NCBI RefSeq assembly: GCF_002354895.1 | Contig: NZ_CP023439.1 | Location: forward strand, 1 to 64,000 | Direction: 5' to 3' | Length of the DNA stretch: 64,000 bases | Source of the DNA: Thauera sp. K11 | Lineage (GTDB): Bacteria; Pseudomonadota; Gammaproteobacteria; Burkholderiales; Rhodocyclaceae | Shown here: piece after piece, positions 53,938 to 64,000 of the stretch | Position numbering within the stretch: position 1 is the stretch's first letter | Layout of the letters: each line of letters starts with the position of its first letter | Translations under genes and position numbers: made by a program | Notes under the pieces: generated by a model | The model's input: only the letters and a program-made list of their open reading frames with translations | Databases searched by the model: none | Told to the model about the DNA's origin: nothing

Positions 53938-54756
53938 ATGCCCGAATTGCCCGAAGTCGAAACCACCCGCAACGGCGTGCGTCCGCATGCCGAAGGCCGG
54001 GTGCTGAGCGCACTGGTGGTGCGCAACCCGCGCCTGCGCCAGCCGGTGCCGGACGACCTGCCGGCGCACATCGTCGGCGCCCGGCTGCTGGCGGTGTCGC
54101 GGCGGGCCAAGTACCTGCTGTTCGATTTCGGCGGCGGCAGCGTCATCGTGCACCTGGGCATGTCGGGCAGCCTGAGGGTGGTGCCCGCCGCGGAACCGCC
54201 GCGGGCGCACGACCACGTCGATTTCGTGTTCGGCGACATCGCCCTGCGCCTGCGCGATCCGCGGCGCTTCGGGATGGTGCTGTGGCAGGCCGGGGAGGCG
54301 GGGCGCCATCCGCTGCTCGCGCATCTCGGGCCGGAGCCGCTGGACGATGCCTTCGATGCCGCCTGGCTGCACCGTGCGACGCGCGGGCTGCGCGCGCCGA
54401 TCAAGCACGTGCTGATGGACAGCCGGCGCGTGGTGGGGGTGGGCAACATCTATGCGTCGGAAAGCCTGTTCCGCGCCCGGGTCCATCCGATGACGCCCGC
54501 CGGCCGGCTCGGCCCGCAGCGCTGCGGGCGCCTGGTGGCGGCGGTGCGCGAAACCCTGCGCGCGGCGATCGCCGCCGGCGGCAGCACGCTGCGCGATTTC
54601 GTCGGCGGCGACGGCAGGCCCGGCTATTTCCAGCAGCAGTATTTCGTCTATGGCCGCGACGGCGAGCCCTGCCGGGTGTGCGGCGGCGAGATCCAGCGCA
54701 TCGTCAGCGGGCAGCGCGCCACCTATTTCTGCCCGCGCTGCCAGCCGCGGGGTTGA
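53938..54756 (+). CDS. mutM: Formamidopyrimidine-DNA glycosylase
   Basis: Excises 8-oxoguanine and formamidopyrimidines with AP-lyase activity. The 272-aa product starts MPELPEVETT, giving the catalytic Pro1/Glu2, with the conserved Lys in GMSGSLR, the H2TH motif in VLMDSRRVVGVGNIYASE, and a C-terminal zinc finger (CRVCGGEI and YFCPRCQ). An unrelated antioxidant partner, the MutT-like Nudix gene, is elsewhere in the window. Confidence 0.96.
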   Translation: MPELPEVETTRNGVRPHAEGRVLSALVVRNPRLRQPVPDDLPAHIVGARLLAVSRRAKYLLFDFGGGSVIVHLGMSGSLRVVPAAEPPRAHDHVDFVFGDIALRLRDPRRFGMVLWQAGEAGRHPLLAHLGPEPLDDAFDAAWLHRATRGLRAPIKHVLMDSRRVVGVGNIYASESLFRARVHPMTPAGRLGPQRCGRLVAAVRETLRAAIAAGGSTLRDFVGGDGRPGYFQQQYFVYGRDGEPCRVCGGEIQRIVSGQRATYFCPRCQPRG

Positions 54757-54994
54757 AGGGAGACGCCCCCATGCCTGCTGCGTCCACGGCCCTCCGAGCG
54801 GCGCCGGTACGCTCGGGACGGCCGGCGCAGGGCGGGATGCCGCGAGGGCGACGTTTGTCGGCCGTACGATGCCGCCGGTCCGCGGTCCGGCGGCGGGCAT
54901 GGCCGCCGGAGGCGATCGACGCTATGCTCACGCCGCATCCGGTGCGCGCCGCGTGCGCCGTGCCGTGCGCCCTCAATCCTGCGTGGTCCGTGCG

Positions 54995-56971
54995 ATGAAC
55001 ACTCCGATCCTGAACCTGGCCGACCAGTTTTCCGCCTACAGCCGCTGGCGCAGCGGCGCCGCCGATGCCGTCACCAGGCTGCGCGGCTGGCTCACCCGCA
55101 ACGAGGTGGGCAACGTCCAGGCCGACATGCGGCTGCAGTACCTGCTCGAGCGCCTGCGCGACGACAAGCTCACGGTCGCCTTCGTCGCCGAGTTCTCGCG
55201 CGGCAAGTCGGAACTGATCAACGCCATCTTCTTCGCCGGCTATCGCGACCGCATACTGCCCTCGAGCGCGGGGCGGACCACGATGTGCCCGACCGAACTG
55301 CAGTGGTCGGCCGATGCGCGGCCCGAACTGCGCCTGCTGCCGATCCGTACGCGTGCGCTGCAGGCGCCGGTCAGCGAACTCAAGCGCTTCGCCGACGAGT
55401 GGCGCGTGTTTCCGCTGCGCTCGCTGGAGGCCGCCGAGCTGCAGTCCGCGCTCGCCCGCGTCGGCGATACCGAGCGGGTCGCGCAGGAGGAGGCGGTGCA
55501 GCTCGGCTTCAAGATCGACCCCAAGGGCGAGACCGGGCTCAAGCCGGGCGCCGACGGCAAGGTCGAGATCCCGAGCTGGCGGCATGCGGTGGTGCAGTTT
55601 CCGCATCCGCTGCTCGAGCAGGGCCTGGTGGTGCTCGACACGCCGGGGCTGAATGCGATCGGCGCCGAACCCGAACTGACCCTGTCGCTGCTGCCCAATG
55701 CGCACGCGGTGCTGTTCATCCTCGCCGCCGACACCGGCGTGACGCAGAGCGACCTCGCGGTATGGCGCGACTACGTGCATCCCGGCCAGGGCAGCCGCAA
55801 GGGGCGGCTGGTGGTGCTGAACAAGATCGACGGCCTGTGGGACGGCCTGCGCGACGAGGCGCGGATCGGCGCGGAGATCGACGGCCAGGTGCGCATGGTT
55901 GCCGAGACGCTCGAGATCGATCCCGCGGTGGTGTTCCCAGTGTCGGCGCAGAAGGGGTTGGTCGCGCGGGTCAATGGCGACGAGGCGCTGCTCGGACGAA
56001 GCCGGTTGCCCGAACTCGAGCGCGCGCTGACCGAAGACCTGCTGCCGACCAAGCAGGACATCGTGCGCGACGACACGCTGGGCGAGACCGGGGACGTGGC
56101 GCGCCAGACGCGGGAGCTGCTGGAGGCGCGGCTGTCGGGGCTGCGCGAGCAGTTGCAGGAGATCACCGACCTGCGCGGCAAGAACCAGAGCGTCATCGAA
56201 TACATGATGCGCAAGATCCGCGCGGAGAAGGACGAGTTCGAGCAGGGCCTGCAGAAGTACTACGCGGTGCGCTCGGTGTTCTCCGACCTCACCAACAGCC
56301 TGTTCGCCCACATCGGCATGGACGCGCTGCGCGACGAGACGCGGCGCACGCGCGAGGCGATGCTCGAATCGTCCTTCACCAAGGGGTTGCGCGAGGCGAT
56401 GGAGGGCTTCTTCACCCACGTGCGCGGCAACCTGCGCCGCTCCACCGACGAGATCGGCGAAATCTCCCGCATGCTGGATGCGATGTACAAGCGCTTCGCG
56501 GTCGAGCACGGGCTCAAGCTGGCGTCGCCGGCGGGTTTCTCCACGCTGCGCTACGAGAAGGAGATCGACCGGCTGGAGACGGCCTTCAACCGTCAGATCA
56601 ATACCACGCTGACCCTGGTCACCACCGAGAAGCACGCGCTGACGCAGCGCTTCTTCGAGACCGTCGCGGTGCAGGCCCGCCGCACCTTCGAGGTCGCCAA
56701 CCGCGACATCGAGCAATGGCTGCGCGCCGTCATGTCGCCGCTCGAGACCCAGGTGCGCGAGTACCAGATCCAGCTCAAGCGCCGGCTCGAGAGCGTCAAG
56801 CGCATCCACCAGGCCACCGACACGCTGGAAGACCGCGTCGAGGAACTGAAGCAGGGCGAGGACGCGGTGCTGGCGCTGCTGGCCGAACTCGACGCGCTCG
56901 AGGACGGCGTGCGCGCCGCGCTGGGCGTCGACGGTGCGGCCCGGGCGGCGCCGCAGGCCAAGGCGGCCTGA
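54995..56971 (+). CDS. Dynamin-like GTPase
   Basis: A 658-aa dynamin-superfamily protein. The GTPase domain is N-terminal: G1 AEFSRGKSE (65-73), G2 region GRTTMCPTEL, G3 VVLDTPGLNAIG, G4 VVLNKIDGLWD. Helical stalk regions (about 340-640) follow with coiled-coil character. The N-terminal domain carries an ~70-residue insert between G2 and G3. No paddle-like transmembrane segment is obvious, unlike BDLP. Membrane remodelling or phage resistance are family possibilities. Its TGA stop is the first three bases of a family-1 repeat. The 238 bp before it holds nothing visible. Confidence 0.85.
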   Translation: MNTPILNLADQFSAYSRWRSGAADAVTRLRGWLTRNEVGNVQADMRLQYLLERLRDDKLTVAFVAEFSRGKSELINAIFFAGYRDRILPSSAGRTTMCPTELQWSADARPELRLLPIRTRALQAPVSELKRFADEWRVFPLRSLEAAELQSALARVGDTERVAQEEAVQLGFKIDPKGETGLKPGADGKVEIPSWRHAVVQFPHPLLEQGLVVLDTPGLNAIGAEPELTLSLLPNAHAVLFILAADTGVTQSDLAVWRDYVHPGQGSRKGRLVVLNKIDGLWDGLRDEARIGAEIDGQVRMVAETLEIDPAVVFPVSAQKGLVARVNGDEALLGRSRLPELERALTEDLLPTKQDIVRDDTLGETGDVARQTRELLEARLSGLREQLQEITDLRGKNQSVIEYMMRKIRAEKDEFEQGLQKYYAVRSVFSDLTNSLFAHIGMDALRDETRRTREAMLESSFTKGLREAMEGFFTHVRGNLRRSTDEIGEISRMLDAMYKRFAVEHGLKLASPAGFSTLRYEKEIDRLETAFNRQINTTLTLVTTEKHALTQRFFETVAVQARRTFEVANRDIEQWLRAVMSPLETQVREYQIQLKRRLESVKRIHQATDTLEDRVEELKQGEDAVLALLAELDALEDGVRAALGVDGAARAAPQAKAA

Positions 56972-57050
56972 GCGCTTCCGCCCGGCCGCCCGGGAGGGCG
57001 CTCTTCCGCCCCCGAAAGGATGTCGCGCAGCGACGGGGCGGTCCGGCGAG
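56969..57050 (+). repeat. TGAGC-bounded repeat (family 1, copy 3, diverged)
   Basis: It starts at the stop codon of the dynamin-like gene (TGAGCGC), forms an imperfect hairpin to about 57003, and carries the core GGATGTCGCGCAGCGACGGG at 57018-57037. It ends GGTCCGGCGAGCG, where the RBS/GTGAGC end has decayed. No gene starts here on this strand. Confidence 0.75.
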
Positions 57051-57070
57051 CGCGTCTGGCTCCGGAAAGA

Positions 57071-57098
57071 CGAAAGGCCGGCTGGCGCCGGCCTTTCG
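57071..57098. terminator. Bidirectional intrinsic terminator
   Basis: CGAAAGGCCGGC, loop TGGC, GCCGGCCTTTCG: a 12-bp perfect stem with A and T runs at its base, between convergent dynamin-like and ferredoxin genes. Confidence 0.75.
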
Positions 57099-57128
57099 CA
57101 TGTCCTGCCGCGGGCGGTCGGGCCGTGC

Positions 57129-58436
<1,308 letters not shown>

Positions 58437-58440
<4 letters not shown>

Positions 58441-59843
58441 CGACGGGCGGGTGTGCCGCCGGTCGCCGGTGCCGCCGCCGCGCCGGCGGGCGGCGCATCT
58501 CCGCGGTCGCCGTCGCCGCCCGCGATCACCGTGACGAGGTGCTCGGGCCGCACCCGGCGCGCGAAGGCGTCGCGCACCTGCCCCGCGGTGACGGCGGCCA
58601 CCTGGCGCGGGTAGGTGTCGAGCCAGTCGAGCGGGAGCCGGTAGAAGCCGATCATCGCGACGTAGTCGAGCACCTTGCGGTTGGAATCGAGGCGCAGGCC
58701 GAAGCCATTGACGAGGTTGTCCTTCGCGGCCTGCAGTTCCGCCGCGCTCGGGCCGCGGGCGATGAAGTCGGCCAGCGTGTCGTTGACCACCCGCAGCGCA
58801 TCGTCGGCCTGGCTGCCCTTGGTCTGCAGGCCGATGCGGAAGGGGCCGGCGACCTGCTGCGGCGCGAAGTAGCTGTAGACGCTGTAGGCGTAGCCGCGCT
58901 TTTCCCGCACCTCGCGCGTCAGGCGCGACACGAAGCCGCCGCCGCCCAGCACGTAGTTGCCCACCAGCAGCGGGAAGTAGTCGGCGTCTTCGCGCGCCAT
59001 GCCGGGCTGGCCGATCACGATGTGGGCCTGTGCCGACGGATTGGGCACGTGCGTGCGTTCGGCGGCGGGCAGTTCCGGCTGCGGCAGCGGGGTGGCGGGC
59101 TCGGCCTGCGGCAGGTCGGCCGTCAGGCGGACGGCGATCTTCTCGGCGGTGGCGCGATCCACGTCGCCGACGATCGCGATCGACGCCCGTGCCGCGCCGT
59201 AGTGGCCGCGGTGGAAGGCGACGAGGTCGTCGCGGCTGATCGCGGCGAGGCTTTCCGGCGTGGTGAGTCGGCCGTAGGGATGGCCGGCGTAGCTCAGCGC
59301 GGTGAAGCTGCGCTCGGCCAGCGTCGCCGGCTTGGTCAGCGCCTCCTTGAGCCCGGCGATCGCCCGTGCGCGTTCGCGCTCGAGGATGTCGGCGGGGAAG
59401 GCCGGCCGCGCGAGCAGGGTGGCCGCCAGTTCCACCGCGGCGTCGAGTTCGGCCGTGGACGACAGGCTGCGGATGGTGAGGCTGGTGCGGTCGTCGTCGG
59501 TGCCGCCGCCGATCTGCGCGCCGATGTCGGCGCTGCGGTCGGAGATGGCCTGTTCGTCGAGCCCGTCCGCGCCAGCGTCGAGCAGGCCGCGCGTCAGGCC
59601 GGCGAGCCCGGCCCTGTCGGCCGGCTCGTGCGCGCCGCCGGCGGCGAAATCGATCTGGATGTCGACCATCGGCAGCGCGTGGCTGGCGACGAAATGGACG
59701 TGCGCGCCCGTCGGTGCGGTCCATTGCTCGATGCGCGGTCCGGCCTGCGCCAGCGAGGCGAGCAGGGACAGCCCGGCGATCAGGAGCAGGCGCGGCAGCG
59801 GCCCGGAAAAGGGAGAGGAGGGGGAGGACAGGGTCGGGATCAT
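58437..59843 (-). CDS. M16 peptidase-like protein, zinc site lost (non-catalytic partner)
   Basis: A 468-aa exported M16-fold protein with signal peptide (cleavage near AQA, about 34). The inverted zinc motif HxxEH expected near residue 70 is absent: the segment reads FAAGGAHEPADRAGLAG. The second M16 domain is intact (EKRGYAYSVYSYF). This pattern is that of the inactive subunit in two-gene M16 systems; the next gene carries the active HxxEH. They probably form a heterodimer. Overlaps rsmD by 4 bp. Confidence 0.86.
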
Positions 59844-59885
59844 GTCGAAGCGGTGTCCGGTTCGGGTGGGCGGCGCAGCCGCCCG

Positions 59886-61262
59886 TCAGTGTCTGGGAAG
59901 CACGCCGGGGCGAGGGGGCCTGGCCGTTGCCGGCTGTGGTTCGAGCCGGGCGATGGTGAGGCTGTCGTCGCCGAAGTAGCGCTTCGCCACCGCCTGCACT
60001 TCATCCGCGGTGACGGCGCGCAGGCCCTCGAGCAGGCGTTCCTCGTCGCGCCAGGACAGGCCGGCCGATTCGAGGTAGCCGATCTCCATCGCCTGCCCCA
60101 TCAGCGAATCGCGCTTGTAGACCCGCGAGGCCACGGCCTGCGCCTTGACCCGGGCGAGTTCGGTCTCGCTCACGCCTTCGTCGCGGATGCGCTGCAGTTC
60201 GGCGCGCAGGGCGCTTTCGAGATCGGCCACCGTCTTGCCGGGGGCGGGCACGCCGTCCAGATAGAACAGCGACGGCCCGCGGCCCGATCCGTCGTAGCTG
60301 GCGCCGGCCGTCACCGCCAGCCGCGCGTCGCGCACCAGGCGGCGGTTCAGGCGCGCGCCGTCGTAGCCGTCGAGGACTGCCGCCAGCATCTGCAGCGCGT
60401 AGGGTTCGCGGTCGGCGGCCGGGTTGCGCAGCGCCGGCACGTGCCAGGCCAGGGCCAGGTAGGGCAGTTCGGCCGGGCCCTTCACCACGGTCTGGCGCGG
60501 GCCGAGCTGCTCCGGCTCGGCAGACGGGCGGCGCGCGGGCAGCTCGTGCGCCGCGAGCCTGCCGTAGTGCTCGGCCGCGAGGCGGAACACCGTGCGATGG
60601 TCGACGTCGCCCACCACCACGAGGTAGGCGTTGTTCGGCGCGTACCAGCTCCGGTACCAGTCGCGCGCGTCCTGCGGGCGCATGGTGTCGAGATCGGTCA
60701 TCCAGCCGATCACCGGGCGGCGGTAGGGGTGCGCCTGGAAGGCGGTCGCCATGATCTGCTCGTATACCAGCGAGCGCGGCTGGTCGTCTGTGCGCAGCCG
60801 CCGTTCTTCCTTGACCACCTCGAGTTCGCGCCGGAACTCGTCGTCGGTGATGACGAGGTTCTTCATGCGGTCGGCTTCCAGCGCCATCATCTCGCCCAGC
60901 CGCTGCGGCGGCACCTGCTGGAAGTAGGCGGTGTAGTCCTTGCTGGTGAAGGCGTTGTCGCGCCCGCCGACCGCGGCGACGCGCTTGTTGAATTCGCCCG
61001 GGCCGACCTTCCTGGTGCCCTTGAACATCATGTGTTCCAGCACGTGGGCGATGCCCGACACGCCGTCGGCTTCGTCCATGGAGCCGCTGCGGTACCACAC
61101 CATGTGTACGGCGGAGGGCGCGCGGCGGTCTTCCTTGACGATCACCTTCATGCCGTTGGGCAGGCTCGTCTCGAAGGGGTTGGCCTGGGCGGATGTGGCT
61201 GCCAGCGCGGCGGCGATCAGCAGCGCGCGGCCGACGGGGGGGCGAAAGGTGTGGCGAAACAT
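59886..61262 (-). CDS. M16 zinc metallopeptidase (active subunit)
   Basis: Periplasmic processing peptidase. The 458-aa product has a signal peptide (ending near AQA, about 27) and the catalytic HVLEHMMFKG (HxxEH, about 75-79) with the downstream Glu in KDYTAYFQQVP. The start is ATG 61262 with GGA eight bases before; an ATG 15 bp upstream is possible. A second, inactive M16 protein follows at 42 bp. Divergent from ftsY; an extended -10 TGGTAAAAT at 61279-61287 faces ftsY. Confidence 0.9.
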   Translation of the reverse strand: MFRHTFRPPVGRALLIAAALAATSAQANPFETSLPNGMKVIVKEDRRAPSAVHMVWYRSGSMDEADGVSGIAHVLEHMMFKGTRKVGPGEFNKRVAAVGGRDNAFTSKDYTAYFQQVPPQRLGEMMALEADRMKNLVITDDEFRRELEVVKEERRLRTDDQPRSLVYEQIMATAFQAHPYRRPVIGWMTDLDTMRPQDARDWYRSWYAPNNAYLVVVGDVDHRTVFRLAAEHYGRLAAHELPARRPSAEPEQLGPRQTVVKGPAELPYLALAWHVPALRNPAADREPYALQMLAAVLDGYDGARLNRRLVRDARLAVTAGASYDGSGRGPSLFYLDGVPAPGKTVADLESALRAELQRIRDEGVSETELARVKAQAVASRVYKRDSLMGQAMEIGYLESAGLSWRDEERLLEGLRAVTADEVQAVAKRYFGDDSLTIARLEPQPATARPPRPGVLPRH

Positions 61263-61425
61263 GGAGATGTCCTGCATCTGGTAAAATCCGCGGCACTTCG
61301 CAGGGGCCGGCGCGTGACCGCCGGCGCGATGCGGAGCCGCATCTTAACGTGATCGGGAGCGGGTGCCCACGGGCCCGGCGCGTCCCGCGCCGCCGGCGGA
61401 CCGATCCCTCTGACTCGAGCCTTTC

Positions 61426-62559
61426 ATGTTTGGTTTCCTGAAGAAAAAGCGCGGCACCGCGGACGAGGCCGGGACGGCCGCGCCGCCGCCCGAATCCGCC
61501 GCGGCCGATGTCGACGTCGCGGCCGCGGAGCCGGTTGCCGAAATCCCCGCCGAGCCCGCGGCGGAACCCGTCGCCGCGGCCGCCGAACCCGTCCCGGCGC
61601 CGAAGCGTTCCTGGTCCGAGCGCCTGAAGGCCGGCCTGGCGCGCACCCGCCAGCAGCTCGGCGGCGGTCTCGCCAGCCTGTTCGGCCGGCGCAGGATAGA
61701 CGAAGACCTGCTGGAAGAACTCGAGGCCACGCTGCTGATGGCCGACTGCGGCGTCGAGGCCACCCAGCATCTGCTCGGCGAACTGCGTACGCGCTGGAAG
61801 CGCGACCGGCTGGAGACCGCCGACCAGTTGCAGCAGACGCTGGCCGACGCGCTGCACGCCATCATCGCGCCGCTCGAACAGCCGCTCGAGGTATCGGGTC
61901 ATTCGCCCTACATCATCATGATCGCGGGCGTGAACGGCTCGGGCAAGACGACATCCATCGGCAAGCTCGCCAAGTACTTCCAGGCGCAGGGCAAGAGCGT
62001 GCTGCTGGCAGCCGGCGACACCTTCCGCGCGGCGGCGCGCGAGCAGTTGATGACCTGGGGCGAGCGCAACAACGTCACCGTGGTCGCGCAGGAAGGCGGC
62101 GATGCGGCGGCGGTGATCTTCGATGCGATCAACGCCGCGCGTGCGCGCAAGGTGGACGTGGTGCTCGCCGACACCGCCGGCCGCCTGCCGACGCAGTTGC
62201 ACCTGATGGACGAGATCGCCAAGGTGAAGCGCGTCATCGCCAAGGCCGAACCGGGCGGGCCGCACGAGGTCATGCTGGTGCTCGATGCCAACATCGGCCA
62301 GAACGCGCTGGCCCAGGTGCAGGCGTTCGACAAGGCGATCGGCGTCACCGGGCTGGTGGTCACCAAGCTCGACGGCACGGCCAAGGGCGGCGTGCTGGCG
62401 GCGATCGCGCGGCAGTGCCCGAAGCCGCTGCGCTTCATCGGCGTGGGCGAGGGCATCGACGACCTGCAGCCGTTCAGGGCGCGCGAGTTCGTCGATGCGC
62501 TGTTCGAGCCGGCCCCCGGCACGGCCAGGTCCGGAACGGAGGCTGGCGGGCGCGCATGA
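61426..62559 (+). CDS. ftsY: Signal recognition particle receptor FtsY
   Basis: GTPase receptor that docks SRP-ribosome complexes at the inner membrane. The 377-aa product has a short basic start (MFGFLKKKRG), an Ala/Pro/Glu-rich A domain (about 11-65) replacing the acidic one of E. coli, the N domain, and a G domain with GVNGSGKTTSIGKLA (about 166-180), DTFRAAAREQL, DTAGRLP and TKLDGTAKGG. First of the ftsYEX operon, overlapping ftsE by 4 bp. Confidence 0.96.
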   Translation: MFGFLKKKRGTADEAGTAAPPPESAAADVDVAAAEPVAEIPAEPAAEPVAAAAEPVPAPKRSWSERLKAGLARTRQQLGGGLASLFGRRRIDEDLLEELEATLLMADCGVEATQHLLGELRTRWKRDRLETADQLQQTLADALHAIIAPLEQPLEVSGHSPYIIMIAGVNGSGKTTSIGKLAKYFQAQGKSVLLAAGDTFRAAAREQLMTWGERNNVTVVAQEGGDAAAVIFDAINAARARKVDVVLADTAGRLPTQLHLMDEIAKVKRVIAKAEPGGPHEVMLVLDANIGQNALAQVQAFDKAIGVTGLVVTKLDGTAKGGVLAAIARQCPKPLRFIGVGEGIDDLQPFRAREFVDALFEPAPGTARSGTEAGGRA

Positions 62560-63236
62560 TCGTCTTCGAGCAGGTCGTCAAGCATTACCCCGGCGGCTAC
62601 ACCGCGCTGGCCGGCGTCAGTTTCGAGATCCGCCATGGCGAACTGGTGGTGCTGTCCGGCCACTCCGGCGCCGGCAAGAGCACGCTGATGAAGCTCATCC
62701 CGGTGATCGAGCGTCCGACCACCGGCACCGTGCGCATCAACGGCCAGGACGTGTCGCACCTGCCCAGGCGCGCGACCCCCTACCTGCGCCGCAACCTGGG
62801 CCTGGTGCTGCAGGAAAGCCGCCTGCTGTACGACCGCAGCGTGTTCGACAACGTGATGCTGCCGCTCGTCATCACCGGCCACCCGCCGCGCGATGCCGCC
62901 CGGCGGGTGGCTGCCGCGCTCGAGCGTGTCGGCCTCGACGGCCGCGGCAAGGAGCGGCCGGCGGGCCTGTCCGGCGGCGAGCAGCAGCGCGTCGCGATCG
63001 CGCGCGCCATCGTCAACCGGCCCTCGATCCTGATCGCCGACGAGCCCACCGCCCACCTCGATCCGGACTACGCCCGCGACATCGCGGACCTGTTCCGGTC
63101 GTTCAACGAGGCCGGCGTCACCGTGCTGGTGTCCACCCACGACGCCGGCCTGTTCGCCGCCAGCCGTCCGCGGCGGCTCGTGCTGGCGAAGGGCATGCTG
63201 GTCGGCGACGGCGCGGCAGTGGGGGCAGCGGCATGA
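62556..63236 (+). CDS. ftsE: Cell division ATP-binding protein FtsE
   Basis: ATPase of the FtsEX complex that activates murein hydrolases at the septum. The 226-aa product has Walker A GHSGAGKST (36-44), LSGGEQQRVAIARA (about 141-154) and Walker B LIADEPTAHLD. Starts inside the ftsY stop and ends inside the ftsX start. Confidence 0.95.
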   Translation: MIVFEQVVKHYPGGYTALAGVSFEIRHGELVVLSGHSGAGKSTLMKLIPVIERPTTGTVRINGQDVSHLPRRATPYLRRNLGLVLQESRLLYDRSVFDNVMLPLVITGHPPRDAARRVAAALERVGLDGRGKERPAGLSGGEQQRVAIARAIVNRPSILIADEPTAHLDPDYARDIADLFRSFNEAGVTVLVSTHDAGLFAASRPRRLVLAKGMLVGDGAAVGAAA

Positions 63237-64000
63237 TGAACTGGTTCTATCTGCACGGCAGGGCGATCCTGCACGCACTGCGCCGCCTCGCCGGCCAGCC
63301 GCTGGGCACGCTGCTGTCGGCGCTGGTGGTGGGCATCGCGCTGTCGCTGCCGGGCGGCGGCTACCTGCTGCTCGACAACGTCGCCTCGCTGGCCCGCGGC
63401 GTGTCGGGCACGCCGGAGATCAGCCTGTTCCTGGACAAGGACGCGGGGGCGGCCGACGTCGAACTGATCGGGAAGCGGCTCAAGGCGGAACCGGCGCTGG
63501 CGAGCTACCGCTACGTGCCGCGCGACGAGGCGCTGCGCCAGCTCCAGCGCGGCGGCCTGGGCGACGTGCTCGGCGAACTCACTTCCAACCCGCTGCCCGA
63601 TGCCTTCGTCGTGGCGCCGCGCGGCGAGGACCCCGTGGTGTTCGAGCGGCTGGCGGCGGCGATGAAGGAGTGGCCGAAAGTGGCGCACGTGCAGCTCGAC
63701 TCGGTCTGGGTCAAGCGCCTGCACGCGCTGCTCGGCCTGGGGCGGTCGGCGGTGACGATGCTGGCCGGGCTGCTCGGTTTTGCGCTCGTCATCGTCACCT
63801 TCAACACCATCCGCCTGCAGATCCTCACCCAGCGCCAGGAGATCGAGGTCAGCCGCCTGCTCGGCGCCACCGATCCCTTCATCCGCCGGCCGTTCTACTG
63901 GTTCGGCAGCCTGCAGGGCGTGCTCGGCGGCCTGGTGGCGCTCGGCACCGTGTGGCTGGGCGTGCAGGCCCTGGCGGCGCCGGTCGCCGCACTGGCCGAG
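63233..64000 (+). CDS. ftsX: Cell division protein FtsX (partial, cut by window end)
   Basis: Membrane subunit of FtsEX. 256 codons are visible. There is a first membrane helix (about 25-50, LLSALVVGIALSLPGGGYLLL), a periplasmic loop (about 55-165, YRYVPRDEAL, LTSNPLPDAFVV) that contacts hydrolase activators, and the second and third helices with LTQRQEIEVSRLLGATDPFIRRPF between. The C-terminal helix and stop lie beyond 64000. Confidence 0.93.
   Translation, partial: MMNWFYLHGRAILHALRRLAGQPLGTLLSALVVGIALSLPGGGYLLLDNVASLARGVSGTPEISLFLDKDAGAADVELIGKRLKAEPALASYRYVPRDEALRQLQRGGLGDVLGELTSNPLPDAFVVAPRGEDPVVFERLAAAMKEWPKVAHVQLDSVWVKRLHALLGLGRSAVTMLAGLLGFALVIVTFNTIRLQILTQRQEIEVSRLLGATDPFIRRPFYWFGSLQGVLGGLVALGTVWLGVQALAAPVAALAE

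Overview
This is a GC-rich, gene-dense bacterial chromosome segment. Gene content and order suggest a facultatively denitrifying betaproteobacterium of the Rhodocyclales (Thauera/Azoarcus/Aromatoleum type): a clade I, Tat-exported NosZ cluster, RegB/RegA beside nosZ, glnA-ntrB-ntrC, the coaE-zapD-yacG block, coaX/birA, and the ftsYEX and coaD/rsmD blocks. The genus is an inference; no rRNA is present.

Layout. 1-5.3 kb: UbiH-type hydroxylase, dsbC, mltA, and a small-membrane-protein/DUF815/Nudix-ThiE operon. 5.3-10.8 kb (minus strand): yacG, zapD, coaE, a SPOR protein, trpB2, coaX, birA. 10.9-15.7 kb: the nitrogen-control block ntrC, ntrB, a DUF4124 gene and glnA. glnA has a sigma-54 promoter and two NtrC sites spaced as in enteric glnA; two more NtrC-like palindromes lie in front of ntrC and inside it. 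15.7-20.6 kb: CDF metal transporter, rhodanese, nadA (frame broken by one missing base), an EEP-family hydrolase and a ClsB-type cardiolipin synthase. 20.6-22.6 kb: repeat-rich spacers around a CoA-binding protein and gluQ. 22.6-26.9 kb: HpnK-like deacetylase, two glycosyltransferases and a GtrA protein.

27.0-39.4 kb is the denitrification block. A lipoprotein cytochrome c5 (plus strand) converges on a minus-strand series nosZ, nosR, unknown membrane protein, nosD, nosF, nosY, nosL, two small unknown genes and a second, CxxCGM-type nosL. RegB/RegA diverge from nosZ. nosZ, nosR and the cytochrome each carry an FNR/Dnr-type box 21-22 bp upstream of a -10 hexamer, so all three are probably induced by oxygen limitation.

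39.5-45.7 kb is looser accessory DNA: a DMT transporter, a ferric-reductase-like flavocytochrome (also broken by one missing G), a GNAT gene with a small partner, a P-loop kinase-like gene, and decayed helicase, Fic-family and DUF218 genes. 45.8-64 kb is core housekeeping: ychF, Ap4A phosphorylase, pth, rplY, prs, tRNA-Gln, ispE, lolB, a TPR lipoprotein-operon partner, mutM, a dynamin-like GTPase, ferredoxin, coaD, rsmD, paired M16 peptidases, ftsY, ftsE and ftsX (cut by the window end).

The most unusual structure is intergenic. One ~92-bp repeat (28.2, 48.6 and 57.0 kb) starts with TGAGC, which supplies the stop codon of an upstream gene at two of its sites. It then has a terminator-like hairpin and a fixed core, and ends in a purine-rich RBS plus GTGAGC, which supplies the start codon of the downstream gene. 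A second repeat family (20.6 and 22.5 kb) has a conserved core held between 22-bp arms that are perfectly complementary within a copy but unrelated between copies. A 147-bp tandem triplication has also copied the 3' end of the CoA-binding gene.
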